Source: Bacteroidales bacterium (GTDB taxonomy: Bacteria; Bacteroidota; Bacteroidia; Bacteroidales; UBA932). Taken from it: a stretch of DNA of 64,000 nucleotides. A program made the position numbers and the translations under genes. This document shows, in pieces, positions 1 to 9,025 of the stretch. The stretch covers positions 1 to 64,000 of the forward strand of contig JAQXOE010000044.1 of the NCBI GenBank assembly GCA_029098505.1, read 5' to 3'. Under the pieces are notes generated by a model. That model had not been told where the DNA came from. It saw nothing but the letters and a program-made list of their open reading frames with translations, and made no database searches. Each line of letters starts with the position of its first letter. Positions within the stretch are counted from its first letter, which is position 1.

Positions 1-598
1 CACCGCCGCGAACTCCGTCAGAGTAGCGAGTTCTTGCAACTTCCTTAACCTCTCCGGTATAGTAGTCGAATTCGGTCTGTACATAGGTAAATCCGTTGAT
101 GCGGCTGATAATCTTGGCTGCATCCTTTCCGAGACCGTTGAGGATGACGCGGAGAGGCTTCTGGCGAACCTTGTTGGCCATCTCGGCGATCTTGATAGCG
201 CCTTCAGCAGCAGCATATGACTCGTGACCTGCGAGGAAAGCGAAGCACTCAGTCTCCTCACGAAGAAGTCTTGCAGCGAGGTTTCCGTGGCCGAGACCTA
301 CCTTACGGTCGTCAGCTACTGAACCTGGGATGCAGAATGCCTGGAGACCCTCACCGATAGCCTCAGCAGCGTCAGCAGCGTTCTTGCAACCCTTCTTGAT
401 AGCGATGGCTGCGCCCACTACATAAGCCCACTTTGCATTCTCGAAGCAGATCTTCTGGGTATCCTCGCAAGTCTTGTATGGGTCGAGACCCTTTGACTCA
501 CAGATAGCCTTAGCCTCCTCAATGTCCTTAATACCGTATTTGTTGAGAGCTGCATTAATCTGATTAATACGACGCTCGTAGCTTTCAAAAAGTGCCAT
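1..598 (-). CDS. GGGtGRT-family protein, partial (N-terminal 199 residues)
   Basis: The gene starts at 598 and runs off the left edge, so only the N-terminal part is visible. It begins MALFESYERRINQINAAL and contains IKKGCKNAADAAEAIGEG, FCIPGSVADDRKVGLGHG and RVILNGLGKDAAKIIS, which I recognise as the conserved Bacteroidota/Firmicutes family named after its C-terminal GGGtGRT motif; that motif itself is outside the window. No biochemical function is known to me. It lies 5 nt downstream of the NifU-like gene on the same strand, an arrangement that recurs in this family, so a role linked to Fe-S or metal chemistry is an inference from neighbourhood only. No signal peptide, so probably cytoplasmic. 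Confidence 0.85.
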   Translation of the reverse strand, partial: MALFESYERRINQINAALNKYGIKDIEEAKAICESKGLDPYKTCEDTQKICFENAKWAYVVGAAIAIKKGCKNAADAAEAIGEGLQAFCIPGSVADDRKVGLGHGNLAARLLREETECFAFLAGHESYAAAEGAIKIAEMANKVRQKPLRVILNGLGKDAAKIISRINGFTYVQTEFDYYTGEVKEVARTRYSDGVRGG

Positions 599-603
599 AT
601 TGC

Positions 604-1296
604 TTATGCTTTACGTGGGTCAATATACTTAACTGCATCCTTGAAACGGCCATAGGTACCCCTTGCCTTTTCAATAGCCTCAGGACCGGTAGCGCCTGCC
701 TTGAGGGCATCCATCAGTTTACCGAGGTTTACGAACTCGTAACCGATAACTTCATCATTTGCATCAAGAGCCATCTGAGTGCAGTAGCCCTCAGTCATTT
801 CAAGATAGCGTGAGCCCTTGGCACGTGTTCCAAACATTGTGCCGACCTGGCTGCGGAGGTTCTTTCCGAGATCCTCAAGAGAAGCGCCTACAGGAAGACC
901 GCCCTCTGAGAAAGCTGACTGAGTACGACCGTAAACGATCTGAAGGAAAAGCTCGCGCATAGCGGTGTTGATGGCATCGCAAACGAGGTCGGTGTTAAGA
1001 GCCTCAAGAAGAGTCTTGCCAGGGAGAATTTCAGATGCCATAGCAGCTGAGTGAGTCATACCTGAGCAACCGAGAGTTTCCACGAGAGCCTCCTCGATGA
1101 TACCTTCCTTAACGTTGAGGGTGAGCTTGCAGCAGCCCTGCTGAGGTGCACACCAGCCGATACCATGAGTGAGGCCGGAGATGTCCTTGATTTCCTTTGC
1201 ATGCACCCACTTTCCTTCCTCAGGAATTGGAGCATTGGCGTGATTTGCGCCCTTTGCAACGCAGCACATGTGCTGCACTTCATTTGTGTAAATCAT
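604..1296 (-). CDS. NifU-like iron-sulfur cluster assembly scaffold protein
   Basis: A 230-residue cytoplasmic protein related to the NifU/IscU N-terminal scaffold fold. Cysteines are seen at about 11, 12, 49, 55, 56, 77 and 106; the pattern GWCAPQQGCC followed by ETLGCSGMTHS resembles the cluster-binding region of the NifU_N family, although it is longer than IscU (about 125 residues) and has a different N-terminus. It precedes the GGGtGRT gene by 5 nt and is surely cotranscribed with it. The family is commonly annotated as an Fe-S scaffold in Bacteroides, but I see no suf or isc genes nearby, so it may serve a dedicated partner rather than general assembly. A -7 element (TATATTTG) lies at 1350-1357. 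Confidence 0.8.
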   Translation of the reverse strand: MIYTNEVQHMCCVAKGANHANAPIPEEGKWVHAKEIKDISGLTHGIGWCAPQQGCCKLTLNVKEGIIEEALVETLGCSGMTHSAAMASEILPGKTLLEALNTDLVCDAINTAMRELFLQIVYGRTQSAFSEGGLPVGASLEDLGKNLRSQVGTMFGTRAKGSRYLEMTEGYCTQMALDANDEVIGYEFVNLGKLMDALKAGATGPEAIEKARGTYGRFKDAVKYIDPRKA

Positions 1297-1349
1297 AACT
1301 ATAGTTCTGTTTATGAGTGTTTGCCTTATATGAGTGGCTTTTCATCCCA

Positions 1350-1357
1350 CAAATATA
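1350..1357 (-). promoter_or_regulatory. Bacteroidota -7 promoter element for the NifU-like gene
   Basis: TATATTTG on the minus strand fits TAnnTTTG and lies 53 nt upstream of the start codon. No clear -33 TTTG was seen at the usual spacing. Confidence 0.5.
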
Positions 1358-1411
1358 TGAAAAAACCTTTGAATCCGGAAAAGCCCGGGCCCCAGAAAAA
1401 GGGATTTTATG

Positions 1412-1419
1412 TATATTTG
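1412..1419 (+). promoter_or_regulatory. Bacteroidota -7 promoter element for the antiporter gene
   Basis: TATATTTG on the plus strand, 19 nt before the ATG at 1439, predicts a short 5' leader. The -33 box is not convincing. Confidence 0.5.
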
Positions 1420-1438
1420 TAATCCTTAGCGGAATAAT

Positions 1439-3688
1439 ATGTCAGAAGAAATTTCATTGGTTAGAGACCTGGCGCTCATCCTGATTGCCGCCGGAGTGTT
1501 TACAATCATATCCAAAGCCCTTAAGCAGCCACTGATTCTGGGCTATATAGTTGCGGGATTCCTGGTAGGTCCTCACGTCGGACTTTTCCCGAACGTCACC
1601 GGCACAGCCACTGTCGAGCAGTGGTCGGAAATCGGAATCATCTTCCTGCTTTTCGCCCTCGGACTCGAGTTCAGCTTCAAGAAGCTGATAAAAGTCGGAA
1701 GCAGCGCCATTATCGTCGCTGTCTGTCTGTGCATAGGAATGTTCACCCTAGGTTTTGCCGTTGGCAATGCCGTCGGCTGGACTACTATGGAGAGCATTTT
1801 CCTTGGGGCAATGATGTCAATGTCATCGACCACCATCATCATCAAAGCCTATGGAGACCTGGGAATCAAGGATAAGTCGTTTTCTCCCCTGGTCTTCGGT
1901 ACTCTGGTGGTTGAGGATCTCATTGCTATACTTATGATGGTGATGCTCAGCACCCTTGCAGTCTCGAACCGCTTTGCGGGAGGGGAGATGCTCGCGGGCC
2001 TGGCGAAATTGTCCTTTTTCCTGATTCTGTCATTCCTGGTGGGTATCTATGTCATCCCTACTCTCTTCAAACGCTTCAGGCCTTATCTCAGCGACGAGAT
2101 TCTGCTTCTGGTGAGCATAGGCCTCTGCTTCGGTATGGTCTCACTGGCATCCTATGCTGGATTCTCATCTGCTCTCGGAGCCTTCCTTATGGGTTCTATT
2201 CTGTCGGAGAGCATAGAGGGAGAAAGGATAGAAAAACTAATCGGCGGCATCAAGGACCTCTTTGGCGCGATTTTCTTTGTCTCCGTCGGTATGATGATAG
2301 ACCCTGCTGTGATAGTGGAGCATTGGGGACTGATACTGGTACTGACGATAGCGGCAATGGGAGGAATCATTGTCATAGGCACTTTTGCATCAATCATTGC
2401 CGGCAACAATCTTGAAGATGCGGTGCATACTGGCTTCAGTCTTGCGCAGTTGGGAGAATTCTCGTTCATCATTGCCGGGCTCGGCTGCAGTTTGGGCGTC
2501 GTCCGCGATTTCATTTATCCTCTGATAATAGCCGTATCGGTCATAACTACCTTTACGACTCCTTATATGATCAAGGCTGCCGCTCCTGTTACCCGTTTCC
2601 TTTCCGAAAAGCTTCCGCCGCGCATATTGTCCCGAATCAATAGCGAGAGTGTGCAGCAGGATAGTTCGAGCGCTGAGAAGAATCTGTGGAAGTCATTGAT
2701 AAAGAATTATTTGATGCGGGTATTACTATACAGTGTCGTGCTTATCGCCATTACGGCCCTGTCGAAGCTGTACTTGACTTCTTTGGCAGCGCGCTTCATA
2801 CCTGAGAACAGGAGCACATTGCTCGGACTTTTCTGCGTGGGCGTGACTTTGGCGCTTATGTCTCCTTTCCTGTACGGCCTTTCCGTTACCGGTGGCTCGA
2901 TGAACAAATACTCTCGCAAGTTGCTGCAGGTCAGGGATATGAACAAATGGCCCATACTCTCTTTGATGATATTGCGCATTTTCCTTGGGCTCGCCTTCGT
3001 GATTTCAGTCATTGCAATGCATTTTACGCTCTCGGGCTGGGTGTTCCTTCTGATAGTGTCAGCAGGATTCGTGGCCTTCTTCTCGGCGAAATTTTCGGTT
3101 CACCGTTTCTCGAGTCTTGAACAGCACTTTATGTCGAACTTGAACGAGCGTGAACTGCTTGAAAAGAAGCGCAAGCCTGTTTCGTCGTCGCTGATGTCCA
3201 AGATGGCCGGTTATGATGTGCATCTGGAACTGATAGAGATTTCTCCCGATTACAGAAATGTAGGAAAGGCCTTGAAAGACTTGCCATTCAGAAAGGATAG
3301 CGGTGTCAATATCATTAAAATCAGCCGTGGACACAAGAATATAGTCATTCCGTCGGGAGATGAAAGAATCTATCCTTTCGACAGAATCCTTGCCGTAGGC
3401 ACTAGTGAACAGATAGCCCGTTTCAATGATATGATAAAGGCGGATATTGTTGAGACTGAAGAAGTTGAGAAAGATTTTTCTGTGGAGAACGCTACTCTGG
3501 CCCGGGATGCATACCTATGCGGCAAGACTCTGTCTGAGTTTAATATGAGAAGTTCCGGATGTGTGGTCCTGAGCGTTCTGCGAGGTGATGACTTCGTGAC
3601 CAATCCCAAGCCTGACTTCAAGTTTGCCGCCGGGGATACCGTATGGATGGCTGGAGAAAAGAAATCCTGCGATTTCTTCCTTTCCTGA
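1439..3688 (+). CDS. CPA2-family cation:proton antiporter with two C-terminal RCK_C-type domains
   Basis: Integral inner-membrane protein of 749 residues. Residues about 5-390 form a Na+/H+ exchanger core of the KefB/KefC/CPA2 type, with GYIVAGFLVGPH and LLFALGLEFS near the N-terminus and GAFLMGSILSES in the core. A second hydrophobic block at about 420-560 adds roughly four membrane spans not found in minimal KefC proteins. The soluble tail (about 590-749) carries two TrkA_C/RCK_C-like modules, the usual ligand-sensing gates. Likely exchanges K+ or Na+ for H+; the ion cannot be read from sequence. Monocistronic, as the next gene has its own -7 element. Confidence 0.85.
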   Translation: MSEEISLVRDLALILIAAGVFTIISKALKQPLILGYIVAGFLVGPHVGLFPNVTGTATVEQWSEIGIIFLLFALGLEFSFKKLIKVGSSAIIVAVCLCIGMFTLGFAVGNAVGWTTMESIFLGAMMSMSSTTIIIKAYGDLGIKDKSFSPLVFGTLVVEDLIAILMMVMLSTLAVSNRFAGGEMLAGLAKLSFFLILSFLVGIYVIPTLFKRFRPYLSDEILLLVSIGLCFGMVSLASYAGFSSALGAFLMGSILSESIEGERIEKLIGGIKDLFGAIFFVSVGMMIDPAVIVEHWGLILVLTIAAMGGIIVIGTFASIIAGNNLEDAVHTGFSLAQLGEFSFIIAGLGCSLGVVRDFIYPLIIAVSVITTFTTPYMIKAAAPVTRFLSEKLPPRILSRINSESVQQDSSSAEKNLWKSLIKNYLMRVLLYSVVLIAITALSKLYLTSLAARFIPENRSTLLGLFCVGVTLALMSPFLYGLSVTGGSMNKYSRKLLQVRDMNKWPILSLMILRIFLGLAFVISVIAMHFTLSGWVFLLIVSAGFVAFFSAKFSVHRFSSLEQHFMSNLNERELLEKKRKPVSSSLMSKMAGYDVHLELIEISPDYRNVGKALKDLPFRKDSGVNIIKISRGHKNIVIPSGDERIYPFDRILAVGTSEQIARFNDMIKADIVETEEVEKDFSVENATLARDAYLCGKTLSEFNMRSSGCVVLSVLRGDDFVTNPKPDFKFAAGDTVWMAGEKKSCDFFLS

Positions 3689-3696
3689 ATATTGTC

Positions 3697-3704
3697 TATA
3701 TTTG
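3697..3704 (+). promoter_or_regulatory. Bacteroidota -7 element for the acyltransferase-ligase unit
   Basis: TATATTTG on the plus strand, 24 nt before the ATG at 3729. The -33 region (TTTC) is weak. Confidence 0.45.
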
Positions 3705-3728
3705 TCATTTTAAGACTTTATTTTGCTT

Positions 3729-4280
3729 ATGTGGAGAAAATTCTGCGCCTTTATGTTGAAAGCGCTGGGTTGGAAGGCAGGAGCACCTACGCCTGATGAC
3801 CCAAAATATATAATCCTGGGAGTACCTCATACTTCTATCTGGGACTTTGTAATTTCATACCTCTATTATGAGTCGGTAGGTGGTGATGCCCGCTGTATGG
3901 TCAAGAAGGAGCTTTTCTTTCCTCCCCTCGGTTGGATTCTGAAGGCTATGGGAGCAATCCCTGTTGACAGAAAAAATTCTGCAGCTATGCTGAAGAGCCT
4001 CATCGAGGAAATTGAGAAGAGCGACAATTTCTGCCTTGCCATTGCTCCTGAAGGTACCAGAAAGCCAGTCAAGAACTGGAAAACGGGTTTCCATCTGATT
4101 GCCAGGGAGACAGGACTGCCTGTATATATGGGCTTTTTTGACTGGGGAACCAAGACTGTCAGCAGGGGAGAGAAGATAGAACTTACAGACGACCCGCGTG
4201 CCGATATGAAACGTATTCAGGCCATATATGAGGAAATGCATCTTGTGGGCAAACATCCTAAAAACTATATTACACACTGA
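3729..4280 (+). CDS. PlsC-family acyltransferase (1-acylglycerol-3-phosphate acyltransferase-like)
   Basis: A 183-residue protein with the HX4D acyltransferase motif (His34 to Asp39, HTSIWD) and the PEGTR motif in the second half, both diagnostic of the PlsC/LPLAT family that transfers acyl chains to a lysophospholipid or a similar acceptor. I start at the ATG at 3729; an upstream in-frame TTG at 3723 is less likely. The stop codon overlaps the ATG of the acyl-CoA ligase by one base (TGATG), so the two are translationally coupled. The pairing suggests acyl activation followed by transfer in membrane lipid synthesis or remodelling. It is short for PlsC (about 240), like a compact subgroup in Bacteroidota. 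Exact acceptor unknown. Confidence 0.8.
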   Translation: MWRKFCAFMLKALGWKAGAPTPDDPKYIILGVPHTSIWDFVISYLYYESVGGDARCMVKKELFFPPLGWILKAMGAIPVDRKNSAAMLKSLIEEIEKSDNFCLAIAPEGTRKPVKNWKTGFHLIARETGLPVYMGFFDWGTKTVSRGEKIELTDDPRADMKRIQAIYEEMHLVGKHPKNYITH

Positions 4281-5908
4281 TGAAACACGATTTCCAAACC
4301 CTTTCGGAAGTATTCCATTATTCACTTGACAAGTACTCCAAAAGACCTGCCTATGAGTATGGAGTGGGTCAGAACTATAGTTATGCCGAATTCGGAGATG
4401 TTTGCCGCAGACTCTCAAAGAATCTTGCAAATTTCGGAATCAATCCATACGACAAGGTCGCGCTGTTCTCCCAGAATATGCCAAACTGGTCGGTGGCTTT
4501 CTTTTCCATAGTGGCATTCGGCCGCATTGTCGTGCCTATGCTTACCGAACTTTCAGAGAATGAGATCAGAAATATTCTGACCCACTCTGATAGCAAGGCG
4601 CTCTTTGTTTCAAAGAAGCTGTATCCCCGTGTCCCGGAAGACATACTTGAGAAAATGCATATTGTAATTGCCACTGATGACCTCAGTGTTCTCAGGGCAA
4701 ATGACGAGGCATACACTTGCGATGGAAAGATCAACAATCCGCAGCCGGATGACATTGCCGCCCTCATATATACTTCGGGTACTACCGGTTCAGCTAAGGG
4801 AGTGATGCTCAGTCACAAGAACCTTTGTGCGAATATCCTGGAAGCCTGGCATACCCACAAGGTTCGCAGAAGGGATGTCTTTCTTTCAATATTGCCACTG
4901 GCCCACACTTATGAACTCAGCATAGGTATGCTTTATCCGTTCTCGGTAGGAGCGAAGGTGTGCTATTTGCAGAAGGCACCTACACCTTCCGTGCTTATTC
5001 CTACCTTGAAGGCGGTGCGTCCGACCATTATGCTCTCTGTACCTCTGGTCATTGAGAAGATTTACAAGTCGAGTGTGGTTCCGACCATTGCCAAAAGTCA
5101 TTTCCTGACTTCCTTGAAGAAATTCAGTCCTACCCTTCTGTACTGGCTGGTCGGTATGAAACTGAAGAAGACTTTCGGAGGCAGAATGAAATTCTTTGGT
5201 ATTGGCGGCGCTAAACTGGACTCAGAAGTTGAATATTTCCTTGGCAAGGCCCGTTTCCCTTATGCCATCGGTTATGGATTGACTGAAACAGCTCCTCTTA
5301 TCTGCGGAGCGGCTCCGTTCAAAACCAAAGTTGGCTCTACAGGCACTCCTGCTTACGGTGTTCAGGTGAGGTTGGACAATATCAATCCCGAGACCGGGGA
5401 AGGTGAACTTGTAGTCAAGGGTGACAATGTGATGCGGGGATATTACAAGGACTACTACCGTACTCTGGAAGTGATGACTTCGGACGGCTGGTTCCACACC
5501 GGAGACCTGGCTGCCGTTGACAAGAAGGGCCGCTATTTTATCAAGGGAAGACTTGGCAATATGATACTCGGTCCTTCAGGCGAGAATATTTATCCTGAGG
5601 AGATTGAGAGTGTCATCAATAATATTGACGGTATCAATGAGTCAATAGTCGTCGAGAGAGGAGGACGCCTCGTCGCGCTTGTGCATTTCGATGACAATGT
5701 GCTTGACTGGAACACTGAAAACCAGGACAAACTCCTTTATGAACTTGAGAAGAAAAAGCAGGAGATTCTGGAGTTTGTCAATTCCCACGTGAACAAGAAC
5801 AGCAAAATAAAAGAGGTGGAAGTCGAGAAAGAACCTTTCGCCAAGACTGCCACCTTGAAAATCAAACGCTTCCTGTATAAGGATAAGAAATCCGGAGAAG
5901 CGAAGTAA
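4280..5908 (+). CDS. AMP-dependent long-chain acyl-CoA (or acyl-acceptor) ligase
   Basis: A 542-residue adenylate-forming enzyme. The P-loop-like motif YTSGTTGSAKGVMLSH is at about 163-178, the GYGLTETAP motif at about 330, and the GDLAAVDKKGRYFIKGR hinge region near 410; the C-terminal domain ends with a lysine-rich tail that includes the expected catalytic Lys (KTATLKIKR). These show activation of a carboxylic acid, most likely a long-chain fatty acid, to an acyl-adenylate and then a thioester. It is coupled to the upstream PlsC-type acyltransferase by overlapping stop and start codons. Cytoplasmic or peripheral to the membrane. The acyl acceptor (CoA or carrier protein) cannot be settled from sequence. 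Confidence 0.85.
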   Translation: MKHDFQTLSEVFHYSLDKYSKRPAYEYGVGQNYSYAEFGDVCRRLSKNLANFGINPYDKVALFSQNMPNWSVAFFSIVAFGRIVVPMLTELSENEIRNILTHSDSKALFVSKKLYPRVPEDILEKMHIVIATDDLSVLRANDEAYTCDGKINNPQPDDIAALIYTSGTTGSAKGVMLSHKNLCANILEAWHTHKVRRRDVFLSILPLAHTYELSIGMLYPFSVGAKVCYLQKAPTPSVLIPTLKAVRPTIMLSVPLVIEKIYKSSVVPTIAKSHFLTSLKKFSPTLLYWLVGMKLKKTFGGRMKFFGIGGAKLDSEVEYFLGKARFPYAIGYGLTETAPLICGAAPFKTKVGSTGTPAYGVQVRLDNINPETGEGELVVKGDNVMRGYYKDYYRTLEVMTSDGWFHTGDLAAVDKKGRYFIKGRLGNMILGPSGENIYPEEIESVINNIDGINESIVVERGGRLVALVHFDDNVLDWNTENQDKLLYELEKKKQEILEFVNSHVNKNSKIKEVEVEKEPFAKTATLKIKRFLYKDKKSGEAK

Positions 5909-5922
5909 GTAAGTTACTGCTT

Positions 5923-6384
5923 CTATACTTCATCAGGAGCATAGAGGAATGAAGTGAGAGGGCTGTTGTATGGACAGTAGTCCTCTTCTTTGAAGAAGCG
6001 CTTGAGTTCCTTCTCCGCGGTCTCGAGACTGTCTGAAGTGTGAACTACATTTTCCTGAGCGCTTAGACAATAGTCTCCACGTATGGTGCCTGGTGCAGCC
6101 TTTCTTCCGTTGGTCGCGCCTGCCATCTCGTGCACTACGTGAACGGCATCGCAACCCTCTACGCACATCAGTACGACAGGACCTGCTGTCATTCCCGCCT
6201 CCAGCCAAGGATAGAATGGCTTTTCAAGAAGGTGAGCATAATGAACCTTGCAGATTTCAGGTGTCAATTGTGCCATCTTCATAGCAATGATTTTCAAGCC
6301 TCTTTTCTCGATTCTGGAAATAATTTCACCGGCTATTCCTCTCTGTATAGCCCCTGGTTTCAAAATTACGAGTGTCCTTTCCAT
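5923..6384 (-). CDS. ndk: nucleoside-diphosphate kinase
   Basis: A 153-residue enzyme of the NDK family that transfers the gamma phosphate of ATP to nucleoside diphosphates. The N-terminus MERTLVILKPGAIQRG is typical, and the phosphohistidine is His115 in the motif NVVHTSDS. The gene converges on the acyl-CoA ligase with a 14-nt gap. It is slightly longer than the 140-residue E. coli enzyme because of the C-terminal extension, which is normal in Bacteroidota. A -7 element (TATTTTTG) is at 6419-6426 on the minus strand. Confidence 0.95.
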   Translation of the reverse strand: MERTLVILKPGAIQRGIAGEIISRIEKRGLKIIAMKMAQLTPEICKVHYAHLLEKPFYPWLEAGMTAGPVVLMCVEGCDAVHVVHEMAGATNGRKAAPGTIRGDYCLSAQENVVHTSDSLETAEKELKRFFKEEDYCPYNSPLTSFLYAPDEV

Positions 6385-6412
6385 TTCTTTTGATTAAGGT
6401 TATTAATTGCGG

Positions 6413-6446
6413 TTTTGTCAAAAATAGCAAAAAATTTATAATTTAG
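6413..6446 (+). promoter_or_regulatory. putative promoter of the DUF4493/PCMD surface-protein operon
   Basis: TTTTG at 6413-6417, a 21-nt spacer and TAATTTAG at 6439-6446, one mismatch from TAnnTTTG. It is the only promoter-like signal I see before the seven-gene unit. It overlaps the divergent ndk -7 element (6419-6426). Confidence 0.4.
6419..6426 (-). promoter_or_regulatory. Bacteroidota -7 element for ndk
   Basis: TATTTTTG on the minus strand, 35 nt upstream of the ndk start. No matching -33 box. Confidence 0.4.
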
Positions 6447-6473
6447 CCTGCTTTTTGCTGCTAAGCGGACAGA

Positions 6474-8273
6474 ATGAAGAATTTTTTATTGAACAGTGTA
6501 CTGGGGCCTTGCTTGCTTTTGTTGGCTGCCTCATCTTGTACGGCAGAAAAAATAACGGCAGAAATCTGTGAAGATGAGCCGCTTATCATCGGTTTAAGAA
6601 TAGACAGCGACGAGACCAAGTCGTATCTTGATCAAAACGGAACCAGTGTCAGATGGTGTGAAGGTGATGAAATAGCCTTATGGGCTAAATCCGGAAGCAG
6701 TTATAACCTGGAGGCGCAGAGATTCTGCCTGTATGGCAGTACTGCTGACAAGGGCGTTTTTACATCCCAGTTGTCCGAGGCAATGACTCCCGGGTCATAT
6801 ACATATTATGTTACTTATCCCTACCCTGAATCTTTCAGTTCCAACAATGCTGTGTTCAATCTTCCTTCGGTACAACACGGCAAGGCTGCAGGAGGGGAGG
6901 ATATTATGCTCTCAAGTCCTCAATCATACACGGAACTCCTGCCTCTTTCACAGACTGATGACTATGTTTCAATGAAGGTGGGTATGAACCATCTGATGCA
7001 TGCTTTCCGCTTCTTTCTCCCATACGGCGAAGACAGTTTCGGTACAGAAGGCGTGCAGAAGATTGAGCTGGAGTTTCCGCGCAATGTGGTCGGAAAGCTT
7101 TCGCTTGATGTTACTGACATAGACTCGGCTATCCTGACGGAAGGCAGCAACAGCATTATCCTCGAATTGGATGAGCCCCTGACTTCTTCAGGCTTGTCTT
7201 CACGCAAATATGCCTATGCTCTTTTCTTTCCTACACAGTTCGCAGACGGAGAGTCCTTGAAGGTGAAGCTCTACTCCAAGAGCGGAGTTGCGGTACTTGA
7301 TCCCATTGACCTGCAGGCAAGATATTTTGCCCCTGGGCACGCGACATCTGTCAAACTGGAACCTCAGGGTGTTTCCGAGCTCTACAGTCTGGAATTCAGA
7401 ATTGCCTCAAACAATCTTGGAGAAGATATTGGTACTATCACGCTGACGGCACCTGAGGGCTGCGATTGGGGCAATGGCAGCAATGTTTACACCATCAGTT
7501 CCCAGACTGCTTTCAAGGCTGGAGACCGTTTCGTAGTGGAAATGGAGGATGAGGCTGCATACAGATCTCTTTCAAATGCCACAATTACTGTGACTTATGA
7601 TTCTGAACACGTCATTTCCCAAGAACTGGTAAGCATTCCGGATACGTCTTCAGGAACTTCTGCAGATGTCAGTTTGAACGTTCCTTGGCTGCTATTTGAA
7701 GATTTCTCAGGCGTTGAAAGTTTCAGCTCAAATGACAACTATGCCACATCCAGCGCAGGTTCAAAAAGCGCTGTTTCTTTCCTAGACGGTTGGACGGGAG
7801 GACGTATAGGCGCGTCTCAAGGCGAGTGTATCAGAATAGCCTGCAGAAGGGAGACTTCATCGGATTACAATGCCAGAGTGGATTCAAAACCAGTTTTCAC
7901 CATCAAGAAAGCCGTCAGCATTGACGTCAGCTTTGATTATGGTGCGAACAATAAGTATGGCGGTATCTCCATCATAACCAACGGAGATGTTGGACAGACA
8001 CTACATTTGGGTTATGTCACATCGACCGATGCTTACAAAAGCGGTGATGATACCGGAGTTTTCCAGGATGGCAATAGTTTCTATATCAAGGAGTACACCG
8101 GCTCATATACAAATCTGCCGAACTCAATTACTATGACCATTGATGACTTCCCGGCCGGAAGCACGAACCGCATTACCTGGAGGACTATTATCGAGCATCA
8201 GGCTGGCACACACAACACAACCGCCTGGTTATATATCGATAATGTCAAAGTAAAGATTTCCGGCAATAATTGA
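6474..8273 (+). CDS. fimbrillin-like surface lipoprotein
   Basis: A 599-residue lipoprotein with lipobox LLAASSC (Cys22). Its N-terminal third has the fimbrillin-family pattern: a DETKSY stretch followed by VRWCEGDEIALWAK and then a beta-rich region with GSYTYYVTYPYP, as in Bacteroidota Mfa/FimA-like proteins. Residues from about 400 (WLLFEDFSGVESF) form a separate beta-sandwich resembling the choice-of-anchor domains of other Bacteroidota surface proteins. It heads a run of seven collinear genes encoding envelope proteins, with only 9-21 nt to the next gene. It may be an adhesin or a pilus-like subunit; no function has been shown to my knowledge. It could equally be a non-polymerising surface protein. 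Confidence 0.6.
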   Translation: MKNFLLNSVLGPCLLLLAASSCTAEKITAEICEDEPLIIGLRIDSDETKSYLDQNGTSVRWCEGDEIALWAKSGSSYNLEAQRFCLYGSTADKGVFTSQLSEAMTPGSYTYYVTYPYPESFSSNNAVFNLPSVQHGKAAGGEDIMLSSPQSYTELLPLSQTDDYVSMKVGMNHLMHAFRFFLPYGEDSFGTEGVQKIELEFPRNVVGKLSLDVTDIDSAILTEGSNSIILELDEPLTSSGLSSRKYAYALFFPTQFADGESLKVKLYSKSGVAVLDPIDLQARYFAPGHATSVKLEPQGVSELYSLEFRIASNNLGEDIGTITLTAPEGCDWGNGSNVYTISSQTAFKAGDRFVVEMEDEAAYRSLSNATITVTYDSEHVISQELVSIPDTSSGTSADVSLNVPWLLFEDFSGVESFSSNDNYATSSAGSKSAVSFLDGWTGGRIGASQGECIRIACRRETSSDYNARVDSKPVFTIKKAVSIDVSFDYGANNKYGGISIITNGDVGQTLHLGYVTSTDAYKSGDDTGVFQDGNSFYIKEYTGSYTNLPNSITMTIDDFPAGSTNRITWRTIIEHQAGTHNTTAWLYIDNVKVKISGNN

Positions 8274-8294
8274 CAATAAAATATGTATTACAAT

Positions 8295-9023
8295 ATGAAA
8301 AAAAGACAAGTCTTATGCACATCCGCCCTCATTTTGCTGGCGCTGTCCTGCGACAGGTCCCTGCCAGAAGGCTATGTGGACTTCATTATGGAACAGAACG
8401 ATGAAGTTAGGGATATGACCAAGAGCAAGGTCTCGGAATATGCATCCCTGCCTTCTGCTTCCGACTTCAATCTTCAGCTTAAAGATTCAAACTCAGGACT
8501 GATATGGTCCGGTCAGGCTTCTGATTGGAACCCTTCGATGCCTCTTGTCTCCGGCTCCTACACCGTTACAGCCACTTATGGCTCCAATACAGAGGAAGGC
8601 TTTGAAAAGCCGAGTTTCAGCGGCAGCAGGCAGTTTTCGATTGCCGAAGCGGGCAGTCAGCAGGTGACAATCCCGGTTTCATTGACCAATTGCCTCGTCA
8701 GAGTAAGCTGTTCGGATAATTTCGAGAATTATTTCACGGATTACTCTTTCACCATTACTACCGGTGCTGGCAATGTCCTTAACTTCCCGAAGGGGGAGAA
8801 CAGGGCGGCCTTCCTTGATGCCTATAAATTCACTGTGAGCGGTGAAATGACCAATCAGAACGGCGTAAAGTCCCAGTTTACAAAGGAGTATGCAAATCTT
8901 GAGGAGGCCTGCTGCTACACTCTGAGCTTCGATGTGAACTCAGTTGGAGGCACATCCATCACAATCAGCTTCGACGACACTACCGAGACCGTTGATTTGG
9001 GTACTATTGATTTGAACAAGTAG
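8295..9023 (+). CDS. DUF4493-domain lipoprotein (short)
   Basis: A 242-residue lipoprotein with lipobox LALSC (Cys19). I start at the ATG at 8295, since this gives a standard signal peptide with a Lys-Lys-Arg n-region; an in-frame ATG at 8283 is also possible. The body shows the DUF4493 pattern: FNLQLKDSNSG, then SGSYTVTATYGS and a FEKPSFSGSRQFSI segment, then a CLVRVSCSDNF strand. This domain family is Bacteroidota-specific and of unknown function. It sits between the fimbrillin-like gene and a second DUF4493 gene that starts 2 nt after its stop, so it is part of one operon. It lacks the C-terminal extensions of its two neighbours. Confidence 0.75.
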   Translation: MKKRQVLCTSALILLALSCDRSLPEGYVDFIMEQNDEVRDMTKSKVSEYASLPSASDFNLQLKDSNSGLIWSGQASDWNPSMPLVSGSYTVTATYGSNTEEGFEKPSFSGSRQFSIAEAGSQQVTIPVSLTNCLVRVSCSDNFENYFTDYSFTITTGAGNVLNFPKGENRAAFLDAYKFTVSGEMTNQNGVKSQFTKEYANLEEACCYTLSFDVNSVGGTSITISFDDTTETVDLGTIDLNK

Positions 9024-9025
9024 AA

